A stretch of 34,531 nucleotides of DNA from WO2-35-19 sp964365465 (GTDB taxonomy: Bacteria > Patescibacteriota > Minisyncoccia > Phycocordibacterales > WO2-35-19), in the NCBI GenBank assembly GCA_964365465.1, contig CAYIPT010000008.1, positions 1-34,531 on the forward strand, written 5' to 3'. Shown here one piece after another: positions 1-6,904 of the stretch (position 1 is its first letter; every line of letters begins with the position of its first letter). A program made the position numbers and the translations under genes. A model generated the notes under the pieces. That model was not told where the DNA came from and searched no databases. It saw only the letters and a list, made by a program, of their open reading frames with translations.

Positions 1-143
1 GTTTTGTAACTATGACAAATGATGCCGAAGCCAATGCCGCCATCGATGCATGGAACGGCAAGGATATTGAGGGCAGAGCTCTCACTGTTAACGAGGCCCG
101 TCCCAAAGAGGACAGGCCCCGCAGAGATAATTTCAGACGATAA
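1..143 (+). CDS. RRM-type RNA-binding protein, C-terminal fragment
   Basis: The 5' end is cut by the window edge. The frame starting at base 3 reads FVTMTNDAEANAAIDAWNGK and continues to DIEGRALTVNEARP and an Arg-rich tail ending in FRR and TAA at 141-143. This matches the second half of an RNA recognition motif. FVTM is the end of the RNP1 motif, followed by the helix that carries the usual 'AIxxxNGxxxxGRxLxVNEARP' ending. Such short single-RRM proteins bind single-stranded RNA and are often cold-shock or RNA-chaperone proteins in bacteria. The start and N-terminal beta strands lie outside the window. A hairpin followed by a T-run ends the transcript about 20 bp downstream. Confidence 0.85.
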   Translation, partial: FVTMTNDAEANAAIDAWNGKDIEGRALTVNEARPKEDRPRRDNFRR

Positions 144-163
144 TTTCTTCTTAAATTGATCAC

Positions 164-192
164 AAAAAATCACCCGTCTTGGGTGGTTTTTT
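164..192 (+). terminator. Rho-independent terminator of the RRM gene
   Basis: CACCC (171-175), loop GTCTT, GGGTG (181-185). The stem is flanked by an A-run on the left and a T-run (187-192) on the right that can extend it. This is a compact intrinsic terminator between the RRM gene and the DUF192 gene. Confidence 0.8.
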
Positions 193-224
193 GTTTATCC
201 CTCGAAGTTTTAGCGAAGTGGGGT

Positions 225-230
225 TATAAT
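225..230 (+). promoter_or_regulatory. -10 box of a leaderless start (DUF192 gene)
   Basis: TATAAT lies 6 nt before the ATG at 237. With a normal 6-7 nt distance from -10 to the transcription start, the mRNA would begin at or next to the start codon. No TTGACA-like -35 is obvious. Confidence 0.65.
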
Positions 231-236
231 GAATTT

Positions 237-677
237 ATGAAAAAAATTGCAATTTTTGCGTTACTAATCGTGTTTTTGATTGTTTCTTTTGGTTTGAGAG
301 ATAAAAATCAAAAAATTGAAAAAACACAAAAAATATTAAAAATAGGAGGAATTACACTAAATATTGATATAGTAAATACAGAAGCAGAAAGAGAAAAAGG
401 ACTTTCGGGAAGAGAGGGGTTGGAAGAGAATGAGGGAATGCTTTTTGTTTTTGAAAAAGAGGGATATTACGGCTTCTGGATGAAGGATATGAAATTTGCT
501 ATTGATATTGTTTGGTTGGATAAAAATAAAAAAATTGTTCATGTAGAAAAAAACGTCTCGCCAGAAACATACCCCAAAGTTTTTAATTCTCCTATTCCAA
601 ATTTATATGTTTTAGAAACTCCAGTCGGATTTTTGGTTAAAAATAACATTCAAATCGGTGATTTAGTTGCCTTTTAA
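237..677 (+). CDS. DUF192 family protein, membrane-anchored
   Basis: This 146-aa protein has one N-terminal hydrophobic segment (about residues 4-22, after MKK), so it is probably membrane-anchored with the domain outside. The rest is a DUF192 domain: EREKGLSGRxGLxxxEGMLFVF, then the FWMKDMKFAIDIVWLD core, KIVHVEKNVSP, and a C-terminal VLETPVGFLVKNNIQIGD. The family is widespread and its biochemical function is unknown. The ATG at 237 was chosen over an in-frame TTG at 156 because the upstream version would run through the preceding terminator and the TATAAT box at 225-230. It stands alone between the RRM gene and nrdD. Confidence 0.85.
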   Translation: MKKIAIFALLIVFLIVSFGLRDKNQKIEKTQKILKIGGITLNIDIVNTEAEREKGLSGREGLEENEGMLFVFEKEGYYGFWMKDMKFAIDIVWLDKNKKIVHVEKNVSPETYPKVFNSPIPNLYVLETPVGFLVKNNIQIGDLVAF

Positions 678-698
678 TTTTTTCTGTTTCCTGTGCTG

Positions 699-707
699 TT
701 ATCCACA
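699..707 (+). promoter_or_regulatory. Consensus DnaA box upstream of nrdD
   Basis: TTATCCACA is a perfect match to the classic DnaA box, about 100 bp before nrdD. DnaA regulates ribonucleotide reductase genes in some bacteria, so the position is suggestive. A single perfect 9-mer in a window this size is not statistically strong. Confidence 0.35.
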
Positions 708-808
708 GGTTTTAAACATTTAAAAATTGTAGAATGAAGTACCTATTTTTTTAAATTTTAGCCAAAATTCAACAAAAAATTAAGAAATTTTGAATTTTTC
801 ATAAAAAT

Positions 809-2983
809 ATGCCTTCAAAAGCCCAAAAAACTCATATTTTCAAAAAAATTAAAAAACGCAATGGCCGCGTTGTTCCGTTTAAGAAAGAAAAAATTTCAAC
901 GGCCATTGGAAAAGCGGGGGCGGCTACCGGCGAGTTTGATATGAACAAGGCCGAAGAGTTGGCCGAGAGGGTCTTATGGCTGGCCTCTGACAGGATTGAC
1001 GGGGCCATTCCGGAAGTTGAACAGATACAGGACTTTGTTGAGGAAATTTTGCTTAGCTCGCGTTACAAAAAGACAGCCAAGGCCTACATACTTTACCGCG
1101 ATCAGCATAAAAAAATCCGCGAGATAACAAATGTTGCCACCCTTGATCTAGTAGATCAATATTTAGGCAAACTTGATTGGCAAGTTAAGGAGAACAGCAA
1201 TATGACATATTCTCTTCAGGGGCTTCATAATTATATCTCCTCCGAAATAAGCAAGGTTTATTGGCTTAATAAAGTTTATCCAGAATCAATAAGAGAGGCT
1301 CACACAGGCGGCGATTTTCATCTTCATGATTTAAGCATTCTTTCTGTTTATTGTGTCGGTTGGGATTTGTTCGATCTTTTGCTTTCTGGCTTTACTGGTG
1401 TTGAGGGTAAAATTGAAAGCAAACCGCCAAGTCACCTGGCTTCGGCTCTCGGGCAGATAGTTAATTTCTTTTACACTTTGCAGGGCGAGGCGGCTGGAGC
1501 GCAAGCTTTTAGTAATTTTGACACCCTTCTCGCGCCGTTTATTCGTTACGACAAAATGACTTACAAAGAGGTCAAACAAACGCTTCAATCATTCTTGTTT
1601 AATATGAATGTTTCAACCAGAGTCGGATTTCAAACTCCCTTTACAAATGTCACTTTGGATTTGAGTGCGCCAAAATATTTCCAAAAACAATCGGTTATAA
1701 TTGGTGGCAAGCCGCAGAAAGAAACATACGGAGAATTTCAAGAAGAAATAGATATGTTTAACAAGGCCTTTTTGGAAGTAATGGCTGAAGGAGACGCCAG
1801 GGGCAGGGTCTTCACTTTTCCCATACCGACATACAACATCACCAAGGACTTTGATTGGGACAATAAAAATATTTCTTTGCTTTGGGAAGTAACGGCCAAA
1901 TACGGTCTGCCTTATTTTTCAAATTTTGTAAATTCCGATATGAGTCCTGAAGACGCTCGCTCTATGTGCTGTCGGCTGAGAATTGATAATCGTCAACTTG
2001 AACATCGCGGAGGAGGGCTTTTTGGCGCAAACCCCCTGACCGGTTCTATAGGCGTGGTCACTATAAATTTACCGCGCATCGGATTCAGCTCCAAAAATAA
2101 AAAACAATTTATGTCCGCCCTTAAAAAACTCATGATTCTAGCCAAAGACAGTTTGGAAATAAAACGAAAAACCTTGGAAACACTGACTGATAGCAATTTG
2201 TATCCATACACCAAATTTTATCTAAGAAAAATAAAAGAAACCTTTGGATGCTACTGGAAAAATCATTTTTCCACCATAGGCATTGTCGGCATGAATGAGG
2301 CCGTGGAAAATCTTTTGGGTAAAAATATCACCACTCCTGAGGGCAAAAAATTTGCCGAAGAAGTTCTTGATTTTATGCGCGATACCCTGGTTTCTTTTCA
2401 AAAAGAAACAGGCAACAACTACAATCTGGAAGCTACTCCAGCCGAAGGCACTTCCCACCGCTTGGCTCTCATTGACCGCAAAAAATGCGATGGCATTATT
2501 TTTGCCAACGGAAAAGGAAAGGAGACAAAAGATCCCTTTTACACCAACTCAACACATTTGCCCGTCAATTTTACAAATGATGTATTTGAACTTCTTGATT
2601 TACAGGACAATCTCCAAACAAAATATACGGGAGGCACAGTCATTCATTTTTTTCTTGGAGAAAAGGTCAGCGATAGTTCTAGTTTAAAAAATTTGGCAAA
2701 GAAAATTTGCGAAAATTACCATGTGCCTTATTTTACCTTCACTCCAAGCTTCAGCGTTTGCAAAATCCACGGTTACATTGCCGGTGAAAATCATACCTGT
2801 CCGACATGCGGGGAAGGATGCGAAATATATTCGCGAATTGTCGGCTACCTGCGGCCTATAAGCCAGTGGAATGAGGGCAAGAGATCAGAATTTGATATGC
2901 GCAAAAAATTTGAAGTTGAACAGATTTCAAAGGCAATCATTAGTCCAATCTCAAAAATTTCAAAAGCAACCGCGTGTAAATAA
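809..2983 (+). CDS. nrdD: Anaerobic (class III) ribonucleoside-triphosphate reductase
   Basis: 724 aa. It reduces ribonucleoside triphosphates to dNTPs using a glycyl radical made by NrdG. In order: an ATP-cone regulatory domain (about residues 10-100, with KRNGRVVPFKKEKISTAI); the large reductase barrel with NMNVSTRVGFQTPFTN, the SMCCRLRIDN cysteine region and GSIGVVTINLPR; a C-terminal zinc site (CKIHGY followed by CPTCGEGC); and the glycyl-radical loop RIVGYLRPISQWN ending GKRSEF. The radical glycine should be Gly679 (codon 2843-2845). The length is normal for the family. nrdG starts 9 nt downstream, so the two are probably one operon. No oxygen-dependent class I reductase is in this window, which fits an anaerobic lifestyle. 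Confidence 0.97.
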   Translation: MPSKAQKTHIFKKIKKRNGRVVPFKKEKISTAIGKAGAATGEFDMNKAEELAERVLWLASDRIDGAIPEVEQIQDFVEEILLSSRYKKTAKAYILYRDQHKKIREITNVATLDLVDQYLGKLDWQVKENSNMTYSLQGLHNYISSEISKVYWLNKVYPESIREAHTGGDFHLHDLSILSVYCVGWDLFDLLLSGFTGVEGKIESKPPSHLASALGQIVNFFYTLQGEAAGAQAFSNFDTLLAPFIRYDKMTYKEVKQTLQSFLFNMNVSTRVGFQTPFTNVTLDLSAPKYFQKQSVIIGGKPQKETYGEFQEEIDMFNKAFLEVMAEGDARGRVFTFPIPTYNITKDFDWDNKNISLLWEVTAKYGLPYFSNFVNSDMSPEDARSMCCRLRIDNRQLEHRGGGLFGANPLTGSIGVVTINLPRIGFSSKNKKQFMSALKKLMILAKDSLEIKRKTLETLTDSNLYPYTKFYLRKIKETFGCYWKNHFSTIGIVGMNEAVENLLGKNITTPEGKKFAEEVLDFMRDTLVSFQKETGNNYNLEATPAEGTSHRLALIDRKKCDGIIFANGKGKETKDPFYTNSTHLPVNFTNDVFELLDLQDNLQTKYTGGTVIHFFLGEKVSDSSSLKNLAKKICENYHVPYFTFTPSFSVCKIHGYIAGENHTCPTCGEGCEIYSRIVGYLRPISQWNEGKRSEFDMRKKFEVEQISKAIISPISKISKATACK

Positions 2984-2992
2984 TGTTAACAC

Positions 2993-3691
2993 ATGATAGT
3001 CGGCGGCTTCATAAAATTTTCCCTAAACGATTATCCGGGTAAAACCTCGGCTGTGATTTTTACGCGGGGCTGTAATTTTCGTTGCCGTTATTGTCATAAT
3101 CCGGAATTAGTTTTGCCCGAAAGATACACGGAAGAAATTTCTCTTAAAGAAATATATAAATTTTTAGAAACTCGCAAAGGCAAGCTTGATGCGATAGTCA
3201 TTACCGGCGGTGAACCAACCCAGCATGCCGACTTGCCAAAAATGATTAAAAAAATAAAAAAAATGGGCTTTTTGATTAAACTTGATACAAATGGCAGCAA
3301 CCCGGAAATGCTTGAAAAAATAATTAAAGAGGGAAATATAGATTACATAGCTATAGACATTAAAGCCCCTCTTAATTTTGATTCTTACCAAAAAGTGTCA
3401 AAGATGCCCTTTGACACTTTAAAAATCAAAAGAAGTGTGTCGCTTGTTATTGGCTCCGGATTACCCCATGAATTCAGGACGACCATAGTCAAATTCCTAA
3501 CCAGTTTTGACGATTTGAGAAAAATTGCTAAAAATATAAAAGGCGCCGATAACTATTTTCTCCAAAAATTTGTCCCTGCCGTCAAATTAAACGACCCGAG
3601 TTTTGCAGGCGAGACATCATATCCAGACGAAGAACTAAAAACTCTTGCCTCCGAACTTACCACTTTCGTTAAATATTGTGGCGTTAGATAA
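2993..3691 (+). CDS. nrdG: Anaerobic RNR-activating protein, radical SAM
   Basis: 232 aa. It generates the glycyl radical on NrdD from S-adenosylmethionine. The N-terminus has the 4Fe-4S ligand motif CNFRCRYC (Cys27, Cys31, Cys34), and GGEPTQH follows as the SAM-binding GGE motif. It is larger than minimal NrdG and resembles the longer NrdG/PflA-like proteins common in anaerobes. Residues 135-142 (VSKMPFDT) are encoded by a perfect 12-bp palindrome (3392-3420) that belongs to a repeat family also found twice in rnr (see findings). Its placement directly behind nrdD supports the role. Confidence 0.95.
   Translation: MIVGGFIKFSLNDYPGKTSAVIFTRGCNFRCRYCHNPELVLPERYTEEISLKEIYKFLETRKGKLDAIVITGGEPTQHADLPKMIKKIKKMGFLIKLDTNGSNPEMLEKIIKEGNIDYIAIDIKAPLNFDSYQKVSKMPFDTLKIKRSVSLVIGSGLPHEFRTTIVKFLTSFDDLRKIAKNIKGADNYFLQKFVPAVKLNDPSFAGETSYPDEELKTLASELTTFVKYCGVR
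3392..3420. repeat. Coding palindrome, VSK-type family, copy 1 (in nrdG)
   Basis: AAAGTGTCAAAG (3392-3403) and CTTTGACACTTT (3409-3420) form a perfect 12-bp inverted repeat with a 5-nt loop. Read in frame it encodes VSKMPFDT. The same core is present twice in rnr. Confidence 0.85.
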
Positions 3692-3697
3692 AAGTAG

Positions 3698-3703
3698 TAT
3701 AAT
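3698..3703 (+). promoter_or_regulatory. -10 box of a leaderless start (coiled-coil gene)
   Basis: TATAAT lies 7 nt before the ATG at 3711, just after the nrdG stop codon. Confidence 0.6.
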
Positions 3704-3710
3704 AAAAGTA

Positions 3711-4034
3711 ATGAAAAATAAAACAACAAAAAAGAAGGTTACTCTTGAGAGAATAGCTGATTCAATAACCAAATTAGATATAAAAATTGATGAAAAGATT
3801 GACGAGTTAGCCATGGCTACAGCTAAAGGGTTTAAAGATGTAGAGGAAAGATTATCAAATAAGATTGATGGGGTTGGAACTAATTTTAATTTCAAAATAA
3901 ATAGTGTTGAAAAAACTTTAAACAAAAAAATTGATGGGTTAGATAGTAAAATAGACGACCTCAATTTTCACAAAGTTAGAGATGAGGTTTTCTTTCTCAC
4001 CCAAAGAGTAGTTAAGGTAGAAAGAAAGGTTTGA
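3711..4034 (+). CDS. Small coiled-coil protein, hypothetical
   Basis: 107 aa from the ATG at 3711. An in-frame start at 3645 would overlap nrdG and lie upstream of the TATAAT box, so I prefer 3711. After a basic start (MKNKTTKKK) the sequence is almost entirely heptad-like, with repeated units such as KLDIKIDEKIDEL, KIDGVGTNFNFKINSVEK and KKIDGLDSKIDDL. It ends with RDEVFFLTQRVVKVERKV. There is no signal peptide or catalytic motif. Short proteins of this style are common in Parcubacteria-like genomes and have no assigned function. An oligomeric rod is the likely structure. Confidence 0.75.
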   Translation: MKNKTTKKKVTLERIADSITKLDIKIDEKIDELAMATAKGFKDVEERLSNKIDGVGTNFNFKINSVEKTLNKKIDGLDSKIDDLNFHKVRDEVFFLTQRVVKVERKV

Positions 4035-4040
4035 TATAAT
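4035..4040 (+). promoter_or_regulatory. -10 box of a leaderless start (gap)
   Basis: TATAAT lies 8 nt before the gap ATG at 4049 and overlaps the stop codon of the preceding gene (TGA, 4032-4034) by abutment. Confidence 0.6.
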
Positions 4041-4048
4041 TTAAATAT

Positions 4049-5083
4049 ATGGAAAACAAAAAAATAAAAGTCGCCGTGAATGGCGCTGGGAGAATTGGGA
4101 GAGCGTTCATTAGACTAGCGCAAAATTTTAATAATATAGAAATAGTTGCTATAAACGATTTGGGTGATATAGAAAATATTGCCTACTTGCTGAAATATGA
4201 TACAGCTTACGGCGCGGCGCAATTTTCTGTTTCTGTTAAAGAAGATAAAACTTTTCTTATTGTAAATAAAAAAAAAGTTAAATTTTTTAGCTTAAAAGAA
4301 CCAAAAGAGTTGCCTTGGAAAGATTTGGAAATAGATGTAGCCATTGAATCAACGGGTGCCTTTAATTCTTTTGAAAAAGCTAAAGCTCATATTGATGCTG
4401 GAGCTAAAAGAGTTGTTATAACCGCGCCAGTCAAAGACGAACCAATAGACGAAACTCAAGTTATGGTTTTGATGGGTATAAATGATAAAAAATTGGAAAA
4501 AAGCATTATAAGTTCAAATGCTTCATGCACCACCAACGCCGGAGCGCCGCTCATCCAAATTTTGAATGAAAAAATAGGCGTTGAAAAAGCGGTGCTTAAC
4601 ACGGTGCATGGTTATACCGCCAGCCAATCCATAGTTGATGGGCCAAATAAAAAGGACTGGAAAGAAGGCAGAGCGGCAGCTCAAAATATTGTACCGACCT
4701 CAACCGGCGCGGCCAAAGCTACTACCAAAGTTATTACTGATTTAGAAAATAAATTTGATGGCATAGCCATGCGAGTGCCAATAGTTTCCGGTTCTATTGT
4801 TGATGTTACTTTTATTTCTAAAAGAGAAACGAGTGTTGAAGAAGTAAATAAAATATTAAAAGAAGCGGCTCTGGAAGAAAGGTGGCAAGGTATTTTTACT
4901 GTCACAGAAGACCCTATTGTTTCTGCTGATATTATTGGCTCTCTTTACGGCTCCATCGCCGATTTGGGATTAACCAAAGTGATAGACAAAAATTTGGTAA
5001 AAGTTTGCGCCTGGTATGATAACGAAATGGGTTATACTGCCACTCTTATAAAACATGTTCTAAAGATAGGAGAGTATTTATAA
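4049..5083 (+). CDS. gap: Glyceraldehyde-3-phosphate dehydrogenase, type I
   Basis: 344 aa. It oxidises glyceraldehyde 3-phosphate to 1,3-bisphosphoglycerate in the cytoplasm. The Rossmann motif VNGAGRIGR is at residues 10-18. The acidic residue after beta-2 (AINDLGD, Asp37) suggests NAD preference. The catalytic region SSNASCTTN places the nucleophile at Cys160, with the partner His187 in NTVHGYTASQ. The C-terminal WYDNEMGYTATLIKHV is also typical. It heads a run gap-rpiB-rpe with 1-nt spacing and an 8-nt overlap, so the three are probably co-transcribed from the TATAAT box at 4035. Phosphoglycerate kinase and triose-phosphate isomerase are not in the window. Confidence 0.97.
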   Translation: MENKKIKVAVNGAGRIGRAFIRLAQNFNNIEIVAINDLGDIENIAYLLKYDTAYGAAQFSVSVKEDKTFLIVNKKKVKFFSLKEPKELPWKDLEIDVAIESTGAFNSFEKAKAHIDAGAKRVVITAPVKDEPIDETQVMVLMGINDKKLEKSIISSNASCTTNAGAPLIQILNEKIGVEKAVLNTVHGYTASQSIVDGPNKKDWKEGRAAAQNIVPTSTGAAKATTKVITDLENKFDGIAMRVPIVSGSIVDVTFISKRETSVEEVNKILKEAALEERWQGIFTVTEDPIVSADIIGSLYGSIADLGLTKVIDKNLVKVCAWYDNEMGYTATLIKHVLKIGEYL

Positions 5084-5084
5084 A

Positions 5085-5558
5085 ATGAAAATATATTTTG
5101 CATCGGATCATGCCGGGTTTGAGATGAAGAATGCTCTGCTTGAGTATGTTAAAGAATTGGGCTACGAAACAGAAGATTGTGGGACTTATGAAATAAACCC
5201 AGAAGACGATTATCCCGAATTTATAAAAAAGGCGGCCCAAGCTGTTTCAAATGATCCCAAAAATTCAAAAGCGATAATTTTGGGAGGGTCGGGGCAGGGT
5301 GAAGCGATGGCCGCAAATAGGTTCCCAAGTGTGAGAGCAGCTGTTTTTTATGGACATAACCCGGATATTATAAAACTTTCTCGCGAGCACAATGACGCAA
5401 ATGTTTTGTCTTTGGGAGCAAGATTTTTGTCTCTGGATGAAGCTAAAGAAACCGTCAAACTTTGGCTGGAAACAAAATTTTCAGGCGAGGAAAAACACAA
5501 AAGGAGAATAGAAGAAATTGGGGCAAGGGGAGAGTTAGGTTTTAAAAACCATGACTGA
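5085..5558 (+). CDS. rpiB: Ribose-5-phosphate isomerase B (RpiB/LacAB family)
   Basis: 157 aa. It interconverts ribulose 5-phosphate and ribose 5-phosphate. Family motifs are ASDHAGFEMK (start), LGGSGQGEAMAANR (66-79) and SREHNDANVLSLGAR. The E. coli-type catalytic cysteine (CGTG) is absent. Instead the sequence reads GGSGQGE, as in the mycobacterial-type enzyme where a glutamate takes over, here Glu73. The start is 1 nt after the gap stop codon. AGGAG at 5068-5072 inside the end of gap could serve as a ribosome binding site at 12-nt spacing. The 3' end overlaps the next gene by 8 nt. Confidence 0.93.
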   Translation: MKIYFASDHAGFEMKNALLEYVKELGYETEDCGTYEINPEDDYPEFIKKAAQAVSNDPKNSKAIILGGSGQGEAMAANRFPSVRAAVFYGHNPDIIKLSREHNDANVLSLGARFLSLDEAKETVKLWLETKFSGEEKHKRRIEEIGARGELGFKNHD

Positions 5559-6222
5559 AATCATCCCATCAATAATTCCGCAAAATCTGAATGTTATCAG
5601 AGAAAAACTGGAAAAACTTTTAGGATTGGTAAAAAAGGTGCAGTTGGATATTGTGGACGGAAAATACGCCCCTGTTAAAACATGGCCTTTTGTGGAAAAA
5701 AATTCCGACGATCTCATGAAATTTGCCAGAGGCAGAGAAAAATTTCCTCATATCGGCGATTTTATTTTGGAAATTGACATGATGATTTTGCATCCGGTTG
5801 AATATTTAGACGATTTTATTTCATTGGGCGCCAAAAGTTTTGTCATTCATATTGATTCCACAGACCATATAAAAGAATGCCTTGATACCATTAAAAATTT
5901 GGGTTGCGAGGCTGGTTTAGGCATAAAGCCGTCGGTAGATGTGGATTTACTCCAACCCTTTTTACCTCAAACAGATTTTGTTCAGTTTATGGGCAACGAC
6001 AAAATCGGCCATAGCGGAGTAGAACTGGATGATTCCATTGTAAATAAAATAAAATATTTTCATGAAAAACATCCCTCTACTGTCATTCAGATTGATATTG
6101 GCGTTAGTGAAGAAACCATTCCAAAACTCAAAAAAACTGGTGTCTCTCGTTTCATTTCCGGCTCGGCCATATTCAACGCTCCAAACATAAAAGAAGCCAT
6201 CTTAAAACTTCAAAGTTTATAA
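5551..6222 (+). CDS. Ribulose-phosphate 3-epimerase-like protein, metal ligands altered
   Basis: 223 aa, a TIM-barrel protein of the RPE type. Recognisable are IIPSIIPQN at the start, QLDIVDGKYAP (canonical H-x-D-x-M-DG-x-F-x-P), VIQIDIGVSEET (canonical VDGGV) and a final SGSAIF phosphate-binding loop. Context between rpiB and transketolase strongly suggests pentose phosphate metabolism. The two metal-binding histidines of ordinary RPE are not conserved: Gln31 replaces the first and Asp76 (in LEIDMMILHP) the second. The NPGFGGQ loop is replaced by GNDKIGHSG. It may be a divergent RPE with a changed metal site or a related epimerase/isomerase. The family call is firm, the exact reaction is not. 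Confidence 0.75.
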   Translation: MTEIIPSIIPQNLNVIREKLEKLLGLVKKVQLDIVDGKYAPVKTWPFVEKNSDDLMKFARGREKFPHIGDFILEIDMMILHPVEYLDDFISLGAKSFVIHIDSTDHIKECLDTIKNLGCEAGLGIKPSVDVDLLQPFLPQTDFVQFMGNDKIGHSGVELDDSIVNKIKYFHEKHPSTVIQIDIGVSEETIPKLKKTGVSRFISGSAIFNAPNIKEAILKLQSL

Positions 6223-6264
6223 TTTTATAAAAATGTTTCAACTGACGGAGGAAAAAATAAAATG
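6218..6264 (+). repeat. Left direct repeat flanking the TA cassette (copy of the transketolase 5' end)
   Basis: The 32 bases 6233-6264 match 6918-6949 at 29 positions. Similarity continues upstream through a TATAAT box (6218-6223, paired with 6905-6910). The right-hand copy is the true start of transketolase; this one is a stub. Confidence 0.85.
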
Positions 6265-6265
6265 A
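6233..6265 (+). pseudogene. Vestigial transketolase start (10-codon remnant)
   Basis: ATG at 6233 opens MFQLTEEKIK followed directly by TGA (6263-6265). The real transketolase begins MLQLTEEKIK at 6918. The stub's TGA overlaps the toxin's ATG (ATGA, 6262-6265), and GGAGG at 6247-6251 lies 10 nt before that ATG, so the remnant may act as a translated leader for the toxin. Confidence 0.75.
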
Positions 6266-6570
6266 AAAGAGTTAAATTTATTAGAGACGATATCCAAATT
6301 TTTTTGTTATCATTTAATGATTCTGTTGTGTCAAAGATAATAAGTGCCCTTGATATTTTAGATGATTTAGGCAAACAAATTAGACCCCCAAGATCTAAAA
6401 AAGTAGCAAAAAATATATACGAGTTGAGAGTGTTGGCAGATCTATCAGTAAGAATATTTTATACTTTTCATGGAAAAAATATATGGATATTAAATGCCTT
6501 TATCAAAAAGAGCCAAAGAATACCGCTAAAAGAATTAGAAACCGCTATTCACAGATCAAGATACTTGTAA
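6262..6570 (+). CDS. higB: RelE/HigB-type toxin (Gp49-like)
   Basis: 102 aa. The pattern fits the phage-derived Gp49/HigB family, ribosome-dependent mRNA interferases: a two-helix N-terminus, RPPRSKKVAKNIYELRV, then VRIFYTFHGKNIWILNAFIKKSQRIPLKELETA. The family hallmark is 'YELR...RIFY...hxFxKKxqktP...E...A'. An XRE-type antitoxin follows 30 nt downstream, and the toxin-first order is typical of higBA. It probably starts at the ATG that overlaps the TGA of the vestigial transketolase leader. The pair is unrelated in function to the surrounding sugar-phosphate genes and looks inserted. Confidence 0.85.
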   Translation: MKRVKFIRDDIQIFLLSFNDSVVSKIISALDILDDLGKQIRPPRSKKVAKNIYELRVLADLSVRIFYTFHGKNIWILNAFIKKSQRIPLKELETAIHRSRYL

Positions 6571-6574
6571 TAAA

Positions 6575-6590
6575 ATAGCATATTTGCTAT
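6575..6590. promoter_or_regulatory. Palindromic operator candidate upstream of higA
   Basis: ATAGCA, spacer TATT, TGCTAT is a perfect 6-bp inverted repeat. It overlaps a -10-like TATCAT (6588-6593) that is 7 nt before the antitoxin ATG. This is the expected place for autorepression by the HTH antitoxin. Confidence 0.5.
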
Positions 6591-6600
6591 CATAAAAAGT

Positions 6601-6867
6601 ATGAAAACTTTAGAAGATTTTAAAAAGGAAGCATTTAAAAGGCCTGGTGTAAGAAAGGCTTATGCTGAAATGCAACCTGAAATCCAAATAATTCGTACTC
6701 TCATAATTTCAAGAAACAAAAAAGGAATGACCCAGAGAAAACTAGCTAAAAAAATTGGTGTTACCCAGTCGGCCTTAGCTCGTTTCGAGTCCGGTAGAAT
6801 TAATCCGACTCTCTCGTTTCTTCAAAAAATAACAAGCGGGCTTGGTTTGAAATTGATGGTTAAATAA
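6601..6867 (+). CDS. higA: HigA-type antitoxin, XRE helix-turn-helix
   Basis: 88 aa. The C-terminal two thirds form a Cro/C1-type HTH: MTQRKLAKKIGVTQSALARFESGRINPTLSFLQKI, with the recognition helix at TQSALARFESG. The N-terminal stretch (EDFKKEAFKRPGVRKAYAEMQPE) is the usual antitoxin segment that contacts the toxin. It should neutralise the HigB-like toxin and repress the module. A palindrome and a TATCAT box just upstream suggest it has its own leaderless promoter, so antitoxin could be made independently of toxin. Confidence 0.88.
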   Translation: MKTLEDFKKEAFKRPGVRKAYAEMQPEIQIIRTLIISRNKKGMTQRKLAKKIGVTQSALARFESGRINPTLSFLQKITSGLGLKLMVK

Positions 6868-6869
6868 TC

Positions 6870-6890
6870 ACCAGCATTTGTTGGTTTAAT
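6870..6890 (+). terminator. Weak hairpin after higA
   Basis: ACCAGC, loop ATTT, GTTGGT (one G-U pair), followed by TTTAAT. It may end the TA transcript before the transketolase promoter. There is no long T-run. Confidence 0.4.
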
Positions 6891-6904
6891 AGTCAGAATA
6901 GTTT

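Noticed and set aside
156..236. N-terminal extension of the DUF192 protein from a TTG start at 156
   Set aside because: It would run through the terminator of the preceding gene and the TATAAT box at 225; the ATG at 237 begins a normal signal/anchor sequence.
2295..2687. 130-aa open frame inside nrdD on the same strand
   Set aside because: A shadow of the conserved nrdD frame, with no independent start signal or motif.
6325..6355. GTGTCAAAG...CCCTTGATA in the toxin gene as a fourth VSK repeat
   Set aside because: Only the left half matches, the right half is not complementary, and the toxin aligns without an insertion there.
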